From Candidatus Equicola faecalis (lineage in GTDB: Bacteria; Bacteroidota; Bacteroidia; Bacteroidales; Bacteroidaceae): a DNA stretch of 64,000 nt. Positions 53,001 to 59,532 of this stretch are shown here, in pieces. The translations under genes and the position numbers were made by a program. The notes below the pieces were generated by a model. It was not told the DNA's origin, made no database searches, and was given only the letters and a program-made list of their open reading frames with translations. Where the stretch lies: contig JAGHTU010000023.1 of NCBI GenBank assembly GCA_018065185.1, positions 1 through 64,000 on the forward strand. The letters run 5' to 3'. The stretch's first letter is position 1; every line of letters begins with the position of its first letter.

Positions 53001-53408
53001 CAGGTCCGTCCATTCCTTGGTGAACTTCATCACATTTGTACGGCATTTCTGATTATAGTCCTCCACAGAGATGGTCGTACCTATATCGGCTTTCGTTATG
53101 CCTAACTCCTTCTCCACGCCCAGTTCCACAGGCAGACCGTGAGTGTCCCATCCTGCCTTGCGGTGTACTTGAAAGCCTTTCATCGTCTTATAGCGGCAGA
53201 AAGTGTCTTTTATCGTACGGGCGAGGACATGATGTATGCCCGGCAGACCGTTGGCTGATGGTGGACCCTCAAAGAATATGAACGAGGGGCATCCCTGACG
53301 CGCGTCCACCGACTGGCGAAACAGGTCGTCCTCTTCCCACTTTTTCAGTACATCCTTACCCACCTGTGGCAGGTTCAATCCCTTATATTCATTGAATTTT
53401 TTAGACAT
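50004..53408 (-). CDS. ileS: isoleucyl-tRNA synthetase
   Basis: IleS charges tRNA-Ile and edits valine. The 1134-residue class Ia enzyme shows the HIGH-equivalent motif GLPGIHHVLART, WDTHGLPVELGVEKELG, the editing-domain threonine region LAWTTTPWTLAAN and the KMSKS loop KGEKMSKRLGN. The C-terminus lacks an obvious zinc cluster, as in the long (type 2, eukaryote-like) IleS class associated in some bacteria with mupirocin insensitivity. I start at ATG 53408 (MSKKFNEYKGLNLPQVG). The ATG at 53438 overlaps the promoter -7 box. Confidence 0.96.
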   Translation of the reverse strand: MSKKFNEYKGLNLPQVGKDVLKKWEEDDLFRQSVDARQGCPSFIFFEGPPSANGLPGIHHVLARTIKDTFCRYKTMKGFQVHRKAGWDTHGLPVELGVEKELGITKADIGTTISVEDYNQKCRTNVMKFTKEWTDLTKRIGYWVDVDNPYITYDNKYIETLWWLLKNLYDKGLLYKGYTIQPYSPAAGTGLSSHELNQPGCYRDVKDTTCTAQFVMTTPKPEMTGWGAPVFLAWTTTPWTLAANSALCVGPKIDYVAIRTYNPYTGLPITAVLAEARVSAYFNEAGKDAPLEEYKKGDKVVPWHVVGHYKGADLVGMEYEQLMPMIKPIDARRAFRVIPGDYVTTDDGAGIVHIAPNFGADDRTVATKAGISGITIIDKKGHKRPIVDQEGKYYLIKDIDKKFIDQFVDTKLWVRYAGRYVKNAYDPDLTDKDETLDVAICLDLKAENKAFKIEKHVHTYPHCWRTDKPILYYPLDAWFIRSSAKKERMSELNRTINWKPASTGAGRFGKWLENLNDWNLSRSRYWGTPLPIWRNADTGEEICIGSLQELYDEIDKAVKAGVMKSNPLRDADFQPGSMSKANYQKIDLHRPYVDDIILVSPSGKPMRREPDLIDVWFDSGAMPFAQQHYPFEHQKSIDNNQVFPADFINEGVDQTRGWFFTLHAIATMVKDSVAFKNVISTGLVLDAKGEKMSKRLGNAVNPFEQIDKFGGDAVRFYMVTNSAPWDNLKYDPNGVDEVRRKFFGTLYNTYSFFALYANVDDFDPQAEQVPLAERPEIDRWILSELNSLIKGVDKALDDYEPTRAGRLIDKFVNDNLSNWYVRLNRKRFWGSEMSRDKLSAYQTLYTCLKNVAKLLAPISPFYADQLYRDLTGGEESVHLTDFPIADDEAIQKPLEEKMGLAQQITSMVLALRRKVNIKVRQPLHCIMIPANEAQQKYIAEVKTLILNEVNVKELKFIDAGGVLVKKVKCNFRIMGKKFGKQMKDVANAVTALTQEQIAELEAKESLSLTVGTEDVVIDVNDVEIINQDIPGWLVANEGNVTVALEVELTEELRQEGMAREIINRVQNMRKEKGLEITDRIAITIQSNPQTDAAIDAFRQYITTQVLADSITIADNDGDIVDFDDFKLYITITKT

Positions 53409-53435
53409 AATTGCACATATTGTTATATGAGTTTG

Positions 53436-53466
53436 CAAAATTAGTGCAAATCAAGGATAAAGCAAA
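53436..53466 (-). promoter_or_regulatory. promoter of the ileS operon
   Basis: On the minus strand TTTG (53463-53466), 19 bases, then TAATTTTG (53436-53443). The leader to ATG 53408 is about 23 bases. Related sequences recur in the next 350 bases. Confidence 0.72.
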
Positions 53467-53835
53467 AAATGACTTATGTTATTTTAGATTTAACTTGTGA
53501 GTGCGAATAGAGCTTGCTCTAATTTACACTCACAAATAAATCGTTAAATCGTTAGATTTTTGCTTTATCTTGATGCCGCCTAATTTGGGCGATAGCCAAA
53601 ATTAGAACAAATCGAAGCCGAAGCCTAATTTGCGGCGAAGCTAAAATTAGTGCAAGCAAATTATTTTTGCTTTATCTTGATGCCGCCTAATTTAAGTTCC
53701 TTTTCTTCCTCCGCACTTCGGCATAGTCCAAACAAGTTTGACTCTGCACTCAGTTTGTCGTCAGTTGGGCGAAGCCAAAGTTAGTGCAAGGCGAACACAA
53801 AGCAAAAAAATACTTGTATTTTTAGATTTAACGCA
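53457..53835. repeat. cluster of promoter-like and inverted repeats upstream of ileS
   Basis: TTTTTGCTTTATCTTGATGC with the following CGCCTAATTT occurs twice on the plus strand (about 53557-53586 and 53665-53694) and resembles the ileS promoter read on the minus strand. Two further minus-strand relatives lie near 53640-53670 and 53772-53808. A nested hairpin (53495-53535: TTGTGAGTG...CACTCACAA enclosing AGAGC/GCTCT) sits between them. I see no gene in 53467-53985. Confidence 0.65.
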
Positions 53836-53985
53836 AAATTTATTTTAGTGAGGTGTTATGAAATAAAAGTAAAAACGCAGTTTTGTAGGTAGTACTGAGG
53901 TGCCGAATAGCTCGGCCAAAGGTCAAGTTACAACAAACCGCAGACAGAAACAACCAAAAACTCCGAAAAACCCTAAAACCTAAAC

Positions 53986-54026
53986 GAGAATAGCCCCTTC
54001 CATTTTTTTGGAAAGAGGCCATTCTC
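53986..54026 (-). terminator. probable terminator downstream of the Type IX cargo-like gene
   Basis: A 16-17 bp stem with few mismatches (GAGAATAGCCCCTTCC / GGAAAGAGGCCATTCTC) closes a T-rich loop. On the minus strand it is followed by GTTTAGGTTTT. A second smaller hairpin (GCCCCT/AGGGGC, 54038-54055) lies between it and the stop codon. Confidence 0.6.
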
Positions 54027-54070
54027 AGTTTTACCCTGCCCCTTTGAGGAGGGGCTGGGGGGATGCTTTT

Positions 54071-54967
54071 TTATCTTATTTCAACTCCACCAACGTTGAA
54101 TTTCTTACCATCCTTGCGGATGACCAGCTGTCCGTTGTGGAGGAACTTGGCAACGGTCGGAACTTGAGGAGCAGTGAGTTCAGGTACCGAAGCAGTCTGC
54201 TCTACCAGCACCACATCGGTGAAGTTGAATGCAGCAGAACCTTGCTTATCCATCATAATCATCAAGCGGTCAGAAGCCACATTGTTGATGACCGTCAAAG
54301 GATTAACCTTGGTAAGGTCTAATTCAGCATAACCTTCATAGCGTTTGAGAGGGTTGGTCTCTGCTTCTTTATCCGTAGAAGGTTCCGACTTGGCAATCAC
54401 ACCGGCTTCGTCCCAGTTGGCAAGCAGCCAGATGAGGTTATCCGTAGTGGGGCACTCGCTATAGAAACGCATAGCGCTGTACTTATCCCAGTCTTTTACA
54501 GCGGTGAGGGCCTCTTTAAACACTTCGAGGGTGTTCCAAGTATCTACCCAGAAATAACCGGTCCAAATAGCCTTACCTTCTTTCATGCTAGCGGCTTTAC
54601 CTTCGGAAAGGTCAATATTGGTAACCGTGAAGTTATCACCATAGATTTTCATACCATACACTTTGCAAGAGTCAATCATGTCCTGGGTCATAAACAAATC
54701 ATAAGTTTCCCACCAGTCTTGGCAAAGGCTGAAACGGGTACCCGGCAGTTTTTGACCGTTGGCCTTGAATTCAATAGCATCATTTGTACCATCATTTACC
54801 GAAAGGGTGACGGTGATTTTGTTACCGGGTAGAGCAGAAGCAAACTTGCTGGCATCAAGCGTAATGGGGTTGTCCATGTGTACATCTTGAGAACCGGACC
54901 AAATAGAGGTAGCCCACAGTTCGACGCTCAGCGTCAGGGCTGCAAAAAAGAATAAAAATTTTTTCAT
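54071..54967 (-). CDS. secreted protein with Type IX-like C-terminal signal
   Basis: The 298-residue precursor has a signal peptide (MKKFLFFFAALTLSVELWA). The mature protein opens with TSIWSGSQDVHMDNPITLDA, and a similar phrase, GKAIWTGYFWVDTW, recurs near residue 135, suggesting two related beta domains. The tail is a short beta domain ending FLHNGQLVIRKDGKKFNVGG followed by VEIR, typical of Type IX secretion C-terminal domains in Prevotella. No catalytic residues are recognisable; carbohydrate or surface binding is a guess. It has its own promoter with a G8 tract in the spacer and no same-strand neighbour nearby. Confidence 0.68.
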   Translation of the reverse strand: MKKFLFFFAALTLSVELWATSIWSGSQDVHMDNPITLDASKFASALPGNKITVTLSVNDGTNDAIEFKANGQKLPGTRFSLCQDWWETYDLFMTQDMIDSCKVYGMKIYGDNFTVTNIDLSEGKAASMKEGKAIWTGYFWVDTWNTLEVFKEALTAVKDWDKYSAMRFYSECPTTDNLIWLLANWDEAGVIAKSEPSTDKEAETNPLKRYEGYAELDLTKVNPLTVINNVASDRLMIMMDKQGSAAFNFTDVVLVEQTASVPELTAPQVPTVAKFLHNGQLVIRKDGKKFNVGGVEIR

Positions 54968-55071
54968 AAGCATTAAAATTTGTTTTTGTTGTAAATAATG
55001 AATTACAGTTGTTAGTTAAAAATTTATGTTAAGCAAAAAAAAATTAATACCATTTAATTGATTCTCGCCTG

Positions 55072-55104
55072 CAAATATACAAATAAATTACCCCCCCCTC
55101 CAAA
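55072..55104 (-). promoter_or_regulatory. promoter with G8 spacer tract for the secreted protein gene
   Basis: On the minus strand TTTG (55101-55104) and TATATTTG (55072-55079) are separated by 21 bases, and the spacer contains eight consecutive G (C8 at 55091-55098 on the plus strand). The leader to the ATG is about 100 bases. Loss of one G would give the 20-base spacing seen at other promoters in this window. Confidence 0.65.
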
Positions 55105-55207
55105 AAAACTCCGGAAAACATCAAATTACAACAATTATGGAAAAAAATCTTGATTATATATTTTCAACATGTCTTTCAGCTTCTCTCAATTTGTATTCTA
55201 TATAGAG

Positions 55208-55228
55208 GTACGCGCGCACGCGAGGGAA
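55208..55228. repeat. alternating CG tract
   Basis: GTACGCGCGCACGCGAGGGA is followed by AGGG and resembles the tract at 22632-22664, including the trailing GAGGGAAG. It lies about 60 bases left of the 157-bp element copy 2. Confidence 0.55.
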
Positions 55229-55286
55229 GGGTCTTTTCCTTTCTTAGAGCCACCTTTAACCATACGCCACCTCGAAGCCGAGCCAC

Positions 55287-55443
55287 CGAAGCCTCGCTGT
55301 CAAAAGGACGGAGCCTCCAACTTGTCACGATGATTCGCCCAAATGATCGCGATGATTTAATCAAATGATCACGATGATTTAATCAAATGATCACGATCAT
55401 TTGGAGGCTCCGAGCGGAAGGCGGCGAGGCAAAGATGGGAAAA
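55287..55443 (+). repeat. 157-bp dispersed intergenic element, copy 2
   Basis: Homologous over its full length to the reverse complement of 40863-41019. Four 22-bp units start at 55322, 55344, 55366 and 55388 (core TGATCACGATGATTTAATCA and variants). They are flanked by a perfect 11-bp inverted repeat, GGAGCCTCCAA (55310-55320) and TTGGAGGCTCC (55401-55411). A unit from copy 1, reverse-complemented and put in register, matches at 18 of 22 positions. The remaining gap (55105-55207 and 55444-55560) shows nothing recognisable. Confidence 0.88.
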
Positions 55444-55559
55444 CAGCGATTTACTGACAGTTGCAAACCCTCTGCGATAAGACAGAAAACTCTACTTTGC
55501 GGAAAACCGAAACAAAAAGTCCCCAGAACCTGCACTGAACTCAAGTCAAAGTAGGGGGA

Positions 55560-55606
55560 AAAAGACTTAAATAAGACTCCTGCTCACTCAAAACGAGCAA
55601 GACTTT
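55560..55606 (-). terminator. possible terminator at the end of the PepSY-like pair
   Basis: TGCTC (55581-55585) and GAGCA (55595-55599) pair, with partial pairing beyond. The hairpin overlaps the last codons and stop of the PepSY-like gene and is followed on the minus strand by TTATTTAAGTCTTTTT. Confidence 0.5.
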
Positions 55607-56019
55607 AGCGTGCCTTCATCGCGGAACTCAAGTTCGGCATCATTAACTAGTTCTAGTTCATATCCTCCGAAGAAACCCTTCTCGATTTTCTCAACAGGAA
55701 TACCGACGAAAGTTGTAGCAAGATATTCGCCTATCGGAGTGGGTAGGGTCGCTATGATAGTGGCAGGGAGAGTGGCATGCTCTGCCTCGATTTTCTCCCA
55801 TTCGCCATCACTATTGAATTCTATCTCTGTTCCGTCAGGAAGCAGCACTTCGTATCCACACCACTCAGACTTGGCGAAGGGGACAGGCTTTCCTGCATAG
55901 TGAGTAGAAAGGAACGACTTGGCAGGCTCTGGCAGTTCCTGAAAAGGGACAGCCTTGTTGCATGACACAAGAATACTGCTTACGGCAACAATAACAATAG
56001 AAAGAACTGCTTTTTTCAT
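55588..56019 (-). CDS. PepSY-like periplasmic lipoprotein, copy 2
   Basis: The 143-residue precursor has a lipobox-like end to its signal peptide (SSILVSC). Two PepSY-like repeats follow, each with an alternating pattern of helix then hairpin: FLSTHYAGKPVPFAKSEWCG with YEVLLPDGTEIEFNSDGEWE, and YLATTFVGIPVEKIEKGFFG with YELELVNDAELEFRDEG. Such proteins are small periplasmic binders of unknown ligand. It starts 21 bases after its paralogue on the same strand, so the two are a tandem duplicate pair. Confidence 0.78.
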   Translation of the reverse strand: MKKAVLSIVIVAVSSILVSCNKAVPFQELPEPAKSFLSTHYAGKPVPFAKSEWCGYEVLLPDGTEIEFNSDGEWEKIEAEHATLPATIIATLPTPIGEYLATTFVGIPVEKIEKGFFGGYELELVNDAELEFRDEGTLKSCSF

Positions 56020-56040
56020 ATTTCTCTTAGAGCATGAGTA

Positions 56041-56472
56041 TTAGTCGTCTATGCGTAGAAACTTACCCTTCTTGTTAAATTCTACGTCAAGCCCGTTGTT
56101 CAGTTCGAGTTCATATCCCCAAGATTTCACGTTGACCTTAGTGACGAGTGCTTTAGGGAAATTACTTTCCACATAGGTCAAAACAGATGCAGGTATCAGT
56201 TTAAGGACAGATGCAGGTACGGCTTTGTATTTGCAGTCCACCTCTTTCCATTTGCCAGCATGGTTAAATTCCACTTCTGCCCCATCGTCAAATCTTACTT
56301 CGAAGCTGTGCGCATCGCGCAGACAATATGAAACTTGCGCCCCGTCAAAATGCGTCTTCACAAAAGCCTGTGACTGTGCAGGGAGTTGGGCAAACAGGAT
56401 GGCATAATCGCCATCTGCAAACGACAGAATTGGCAAGCTGATAAGAGCCAAAATCGTGATAATCTTTTTCAT
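56041..56472 (-). CDS. PepSY-like periplasmic protein, copy 1
   Basis: This 143-residue protein has a signal peptide (MKKIITILALISLPILSFA) cleaved by signal peptidase I, unlike its lipoprotein neighbour. It has the same two-repeat structure: FVKTHFDGAQVSYCLRDAHS with DGAEVEFNHAGKWKEVD, and YVESNFPKALVTKVNVKSWG with YELELNNGLDVEFNKKGKF. Identical length and the shared YELEL...EF pattern show common origin. It is first in the pair and has a -7 promoter element. Confidence 0.8.
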   Translation of the reverse strand: MKKIITILALISLPILSFADGDYAILFAQLPAQSQAFVKTHFDGAQVSYCLRDAHSFEVRFDDGAEVEFNHAGKWKEVDCKYKAVPASVLKLIPASVLTYVESNFPKALVTKVNVKSWGYELELNNGLDVEFNKKGKFLRIDD

Positions 56473-56511
56473 TTGATTTTTCAGTTTTTAGTTTATTACT
56501 CAGTTAGAACG

Positions 56512-56519
56512 CAAATTTA
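56512..56519 (-). promoter_or_regulatory. -7 element of the PepSY-like pair
   Basis: TAAATTTG on the minus strand, 39 bases before the ATG at 56472, fits TAnnTTTG. No -33 at standard spacing was seen. Confidence 0.5.
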
Positions 56520-56557
56520 GTAAAAAGTGAGTACAAAGCCTAATTTTATTAGACCTT

Positions 56558-58480
56558 CTAATATCTCCCGTATGCCGTGACGAGTTGTTTGACGTGATTA
56601 TTAAATTCAGTCTCGTTAAGCAGTTCTTCAAGGTTGCGGTGCATACGGTAACGCCAATAATGGCGCGGATTGGCAGGGACATTTATCCTCTCTGCCGAAG
56701 CATCAGGATGACGCAGATGCTCATCCATCGCGAGCCAGTCCTGAAGAGTGAGGATACACAATATTGACGGCGAAGCAAGATGAGAGCAGATGATGCGCTC
56801 GCATATCCATCCCGGAGCCTTCTCCGGTGCCTCGCCCTGCAAGTGGAGCACATTATTATAATAACGCTGCGCTGCAGCGCGGTTTTCCTCCCACCATCCG
56901 CGCATGGTGGGCGTGTCGTGTGAGGAGATGGTGCATACCGATAGCGACGGGTAACGTGACGTGTCGCCAAACTCCACATCACACTCCTTCGGCATACTCT
57001 GTATCTCAAGAGAAAGAATGCCCAACTTCTCCATCACCCATGGCACACAAGCCGGTATCATACCCAAATCCTCGCCACAGCAAATCATCAAAGTGCTCGA
57101 GGTAAGAGCAGGCAATCGCTTCATTGCCTCTTCATACCAGAACTGGTTGTGACGATGATAGTAGAAATGTTCGTAAAGACGCGAAAAAGCCCATTTCTCA
57201 TCCTCGGAACGCTGTTGATAAGCGTCTGTCCTGTGTGCGCTGATGCGAGGATGATACCCATCATCTGCCACCTCAATAAACAGCCCCTTCAACGTGTCGT
57301 CATCGAGGGAAAGTCCATAATCCTTGATGTCCTGTGCCGACAGAGGCAGACAAGGACTGAAAAAGCCCTCAAGCCCACTGTGATATTGAGTCGGTATGGA
57401 CCATATACGGAAGAAACCGAGGATATGGTCAATGCGATAGGCAGAGAAATACTGCGCCATGTGCTGCATGCGCTGTTTCCACCACCGATAGCCGTCGCGT
57501 GCCATCTCGTCCCAGTTGTAAGTAGGAAAGCCCCATATCTGTCCGTCTTCGGCGAAGGCATCAGGTGGAGCACCGGTGCTCATGTCCATATTGAACAAAG
57601 CAGGATGTGAGAGCACCTCTGCGCTGTGGCGACTGACGCCGATAGGTATGTCGCCCTTGAGAATGATGCCCTTCTGACGTGCGTAGTCGGCTGCCGACTT
57701 CAGCTGACAATGCAGTATATATTGAGTGAAATAGAAGAAGCGGACATCAACATCCATTGACCGCCGTCTGCCAACCGTCGTCTGTTCCACACGGAACGTG
57801 GCATAATCCACGAGCCAACTTTTATTCTTTTCAAACCACTCCTTATATTCCTTTGTCTTCAGCACAGCATCGCCATCAGCGGCATAAGCCATCCTTATAC
57901 ACTCACGTTTCAAAAGGTTCACCTTCTCATAATCAATCTGAGCAAGAGCGTTCAGCGACTTCAACTCCTCCAGTGCATCCCGACAGGCTTTTGTCTTTGG
58001 CAACGCCAACTGTCGCAAGTCAAGATACATCGGATGCAGGGCAATGGTGGAGATGCTGTTATACGGATAAGAGTCCTGCCACGTATGGGTGAGAGTCGTG
58101 TCATTGATAGGGAGAATCTGTATCGCCTTCAGCCCCATCCTCTCTGCCCAGTCAATGAGCATCCTCAAGTCGCCAAAGTCGCCTACTCCCTGACTGCCAG
58201 CGGAACGCAACGAGAACACTGGCACGGCAATACCTGCCACGCGCATCGGTTCACGCCAACCGTCAGAATCTCTAAAATGAGGAGCGCAGGCTGTCTCTTG
58301 ACGGATGATATGCCCGTCGCGGATGATGCAGTAGCGAAACACGCTGTCGTCCGAGATGTCGGCATCGCCTTCCCAGTTCTCACCATCCACGCAGCGAAGC
58401 ATGAAGGGCGTTTCCTGCCCTTCGACTCTAACTGCAACATTCTCGCCCCAAGTTGTTCTATAGTTTATCTTAAAATGCAT
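56558..58480 (-). CDS. malQ: 4-alpha-glucanotransferase (amylomaltase, GH77)
   Basis: MalQ transfers alpha-1,4-glucan segments in maltodextrin and glycogen metabolism. The catalytic GH77 domain (about residues 85-600) has SYPYNSISTIALHPMYLDL, the nucleophile in YRIDHILGFFRIW, the acid/base in CCGEDLGMIPACVP and the third carboxylate in SSHDTPTMRGWW. A short N-terminal region (1-85, FKINYRTTWGENVAVRV and DSVFRYCIIRDG) resembles one starch-binding CBM20 module. Bacteroides MalQ proteins I know carry two and are near 890 residues, so this is a shorter form at 640. No signal peptide: cytoplasmic. It has its own -7 element close to the ATG. Confidence 0.93.
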   Translation of the reverse strand: MHFKINYRTTWGENVAVRVEGQETPFMLRCVDGENWEGDADISDDSVFRYCIIRDGHIIRQETACAPHFRDSDGWREPMRVAGIAVPVFSLRSAGSQGVGDFGDLRMLIDWAERMGLKAIQILPINDTTLTHTWQDSYPYNSISTIALHPMYLDLRQLALPKTKACRDALEELKSLNALAQIDYEKVNLLKRECIRMAYAADGDAVLKTKEYKEWFEKNKSWLVDYATFRVEQTTVGRRRSMDVDVRFFYFTQYILHCQLKSAADYARQKGIILKGDIPIGVSRHSAEVLSHPALFNMDMSTGAPPDAFAEDGQIWGFPTYNWDEMARDGYRWWKQRMQHMAQYFSAYRIDHILGFFRIWSIPTQYHSGLEGFFSPCLPLSAQDIKDYGLSLDDDTLKGLFIEVADDGYHPRISAHRTDAYQQRSEDEKWAFSRLYEHFYYHRHNQFWYEEAMKRLPALTSSTLMICCGEDLGMIPACVPWVMEKLGILSLEIQSMPKECDVEFGDTSRYPSLSVCTISSHDTPTMRGWWEENRAAAQRYYNNVLHLQGEAPEKAPGWICERIICSHLASPSILCILTLQDWLAMDEHLRHPDASAERINVPANPRHYWRYRMHRNLEELLNETEFNNHVKQLVTAYGRY

Positions 58481-58497
58481 GCGATTTATGAGTGATG

Positions 58498-58505
58498 CAA
58501 AAATA
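58498..58505 (-). promoter_or_regulatory. -7 element of malQ
   Basis: TATTTTTG on the minus strand ends 17 bases before the ATG, giving a leader of about 13 bases. No -33 TTTG is evident. Confidence 0.45.
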
Positions 58506-58557
58506 ACGATAAAAATAAAAAAACTTGCTTTTCTTTTCCGATTATCGCTATTTACAC

Positions 58558-58565
58558 TAACTTCG
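58558..58565 (+). promoter_or_regulatory. possible -7 element of the catabolic operon
   Basis: TAACTTCG, one mismatch from TAnnTTTG, lies 75 bases before the racemase-fold gene. A weak -7 box and lack of a clear -33 would fit a promoter that needs an activator. Confidence 0.35.
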
Positions 58566-58640
58566 CGGAAACAAAACAGATAATCACAAGTGGAGGGATA
58601 AACAACAGATATAAGAAAAATATGAAATAAAGAAAGAATT

Positions 58641-59306
58641 ATGACAAAAGTAGTATGCGTTCACACCGCAATGGCTCTCGTTGAGCCGATGACAAAAATC
58701 TTCAAGGAGATACTCCCCGAAGTGAGACTTAACCATATCGCTGACGACTCGCTCATACAGGAAGTCATCGCCAACAACTGCGTGACACCTGCAGTGCGTC
58801 GCCGTCTGCTGGCATATTACATGACGGCAGCCGACAGCGGAGCTGACGTAGTGTTCAACTGCTGTTCATCAGTGGGCGATATTGCCGACCTTGCCGCAGA
58901 GATAGCCACCATACCTGTCTTCCGCATTGACTACCCTATGGCAATGGAAGCCGTAAACAAGGCTAGTCGAATAGCAGTCATCTCTACCCTGCCGACGACT
59001 CTCGAGCCGACACGCCGTCTGTTGGAACGTTGCGCTCGCGAGGCTGGAAAAGACGTTACACTCGTTGACGGACTTGCTGATGGTGCTTTTGCTGCCGGAC
59101 AGAGTGGCGATGGTGAGACACACGACCGCCTCATTGCTGAAGCTGCGATGAAGATTGCCGATGAGGTTGACCTCTTCGTTCTGGCACAAGGCTCAATGGC
59201 ACGCATGGAGAAGAAACTTGCCGAAATGACAGGCAAACCAGTGCTCTCCTCACCAGTGTCAGGCGTTGAGGGACTGAAAAGATTCTTAAAGAGTTATAAA
59301 TTATAA
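58641..59306 (+). CDS. Asp/Glu racemase-superfamily enzyme with a single active-site cysteine region
   Basis: This 221-residue protein has the two-lobed Asp/Glu/hydantoin racemase fold: first-lobe cysteine region VVFNCCSSVGDIA (C74, C75) and DYPMAMEAVNKASRIAVIST. In the second lobe, where racemases carry a catalytic Cys in a GCTH-like motif, this protein has LAQGSMARME (181-190), with no Cys. A two-base racemase mechanism is therefore unlikely. Single-Cys relatives include decarboxylases and isomerases of dicarboxylates. It heads an operon with an MFS importer, an acid-sugar kinase and a beta-keto acid cleavage enzyme, suggesting it rearranges or decarboxylates an intermediate. Confidence 0.75.
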   Translation: MTKVVCVHTAMALVEPMTKIFKEILPEVRLNHIADDSLIQEVIANNCVTPAVRRRLLAYYMTAADSGADVVFNCCSSVGDIADLAAEIATIPVFRIDYPMAMEAVNKASRIAVISTLPTTLEPTRRLLERCAREAGKDVTLVDGLADGAFAAGQSGDGETHDRLIAEAAMKIADEVDLFVLAQGSMARMEKKLAEMTGKPVLSSPVSGVEGLKRFLKSYKL

Positions 59307-59333
59307 GATATAAGTTATCTATTAACTCTGCGT

Positions 59334-59470
59334 AGCACCTGCCAGGTGCGTCTCTGCTCTCTGCGTACAAATCTTGAGCCATCTTGAGATGGCTTGACGG
59401 AAAGGATATGCCTTTGGCAAGCTTGCTTGCAGAAAGGGATATACTTTCGGGCAGGACCTCACATGAGGCA
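59334..59470. repeat. hairpin-rich repeat region inside the catabolic operon
   Basis: The 226-base gap holds GCACCTGCCAGGTGC (a 6-bp stem with a 3-base loop), GCCATCTTGAGATGGC (a near-perfect palindrome) and two imperfect direct copies of AAAGGATATGCCTTTGG / AAAGGGATATACTTTCGG about 43 bases apart, separated by GCAAGCTTGCTTGC. This looks like an intergenic repeat, not a gene. It may attenuate or process the transcript between the first two genes. Confidence 0.6.
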
Positions 59471-59532
59471 AGATTTGCTCTGCGAGAAACAGAAAACATA
59501 AAAATAAGATTCTCAACGTCAATACGCATCTT

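Noticed and set aside
56548..56562. Short hairpin ATTAGA-CCT-TCTAAT as malQ terminator
   Set aside because: The stem is only 6 bp, AT-rich, overlaps the stop codon and has no T-run, so it is too weak to call.
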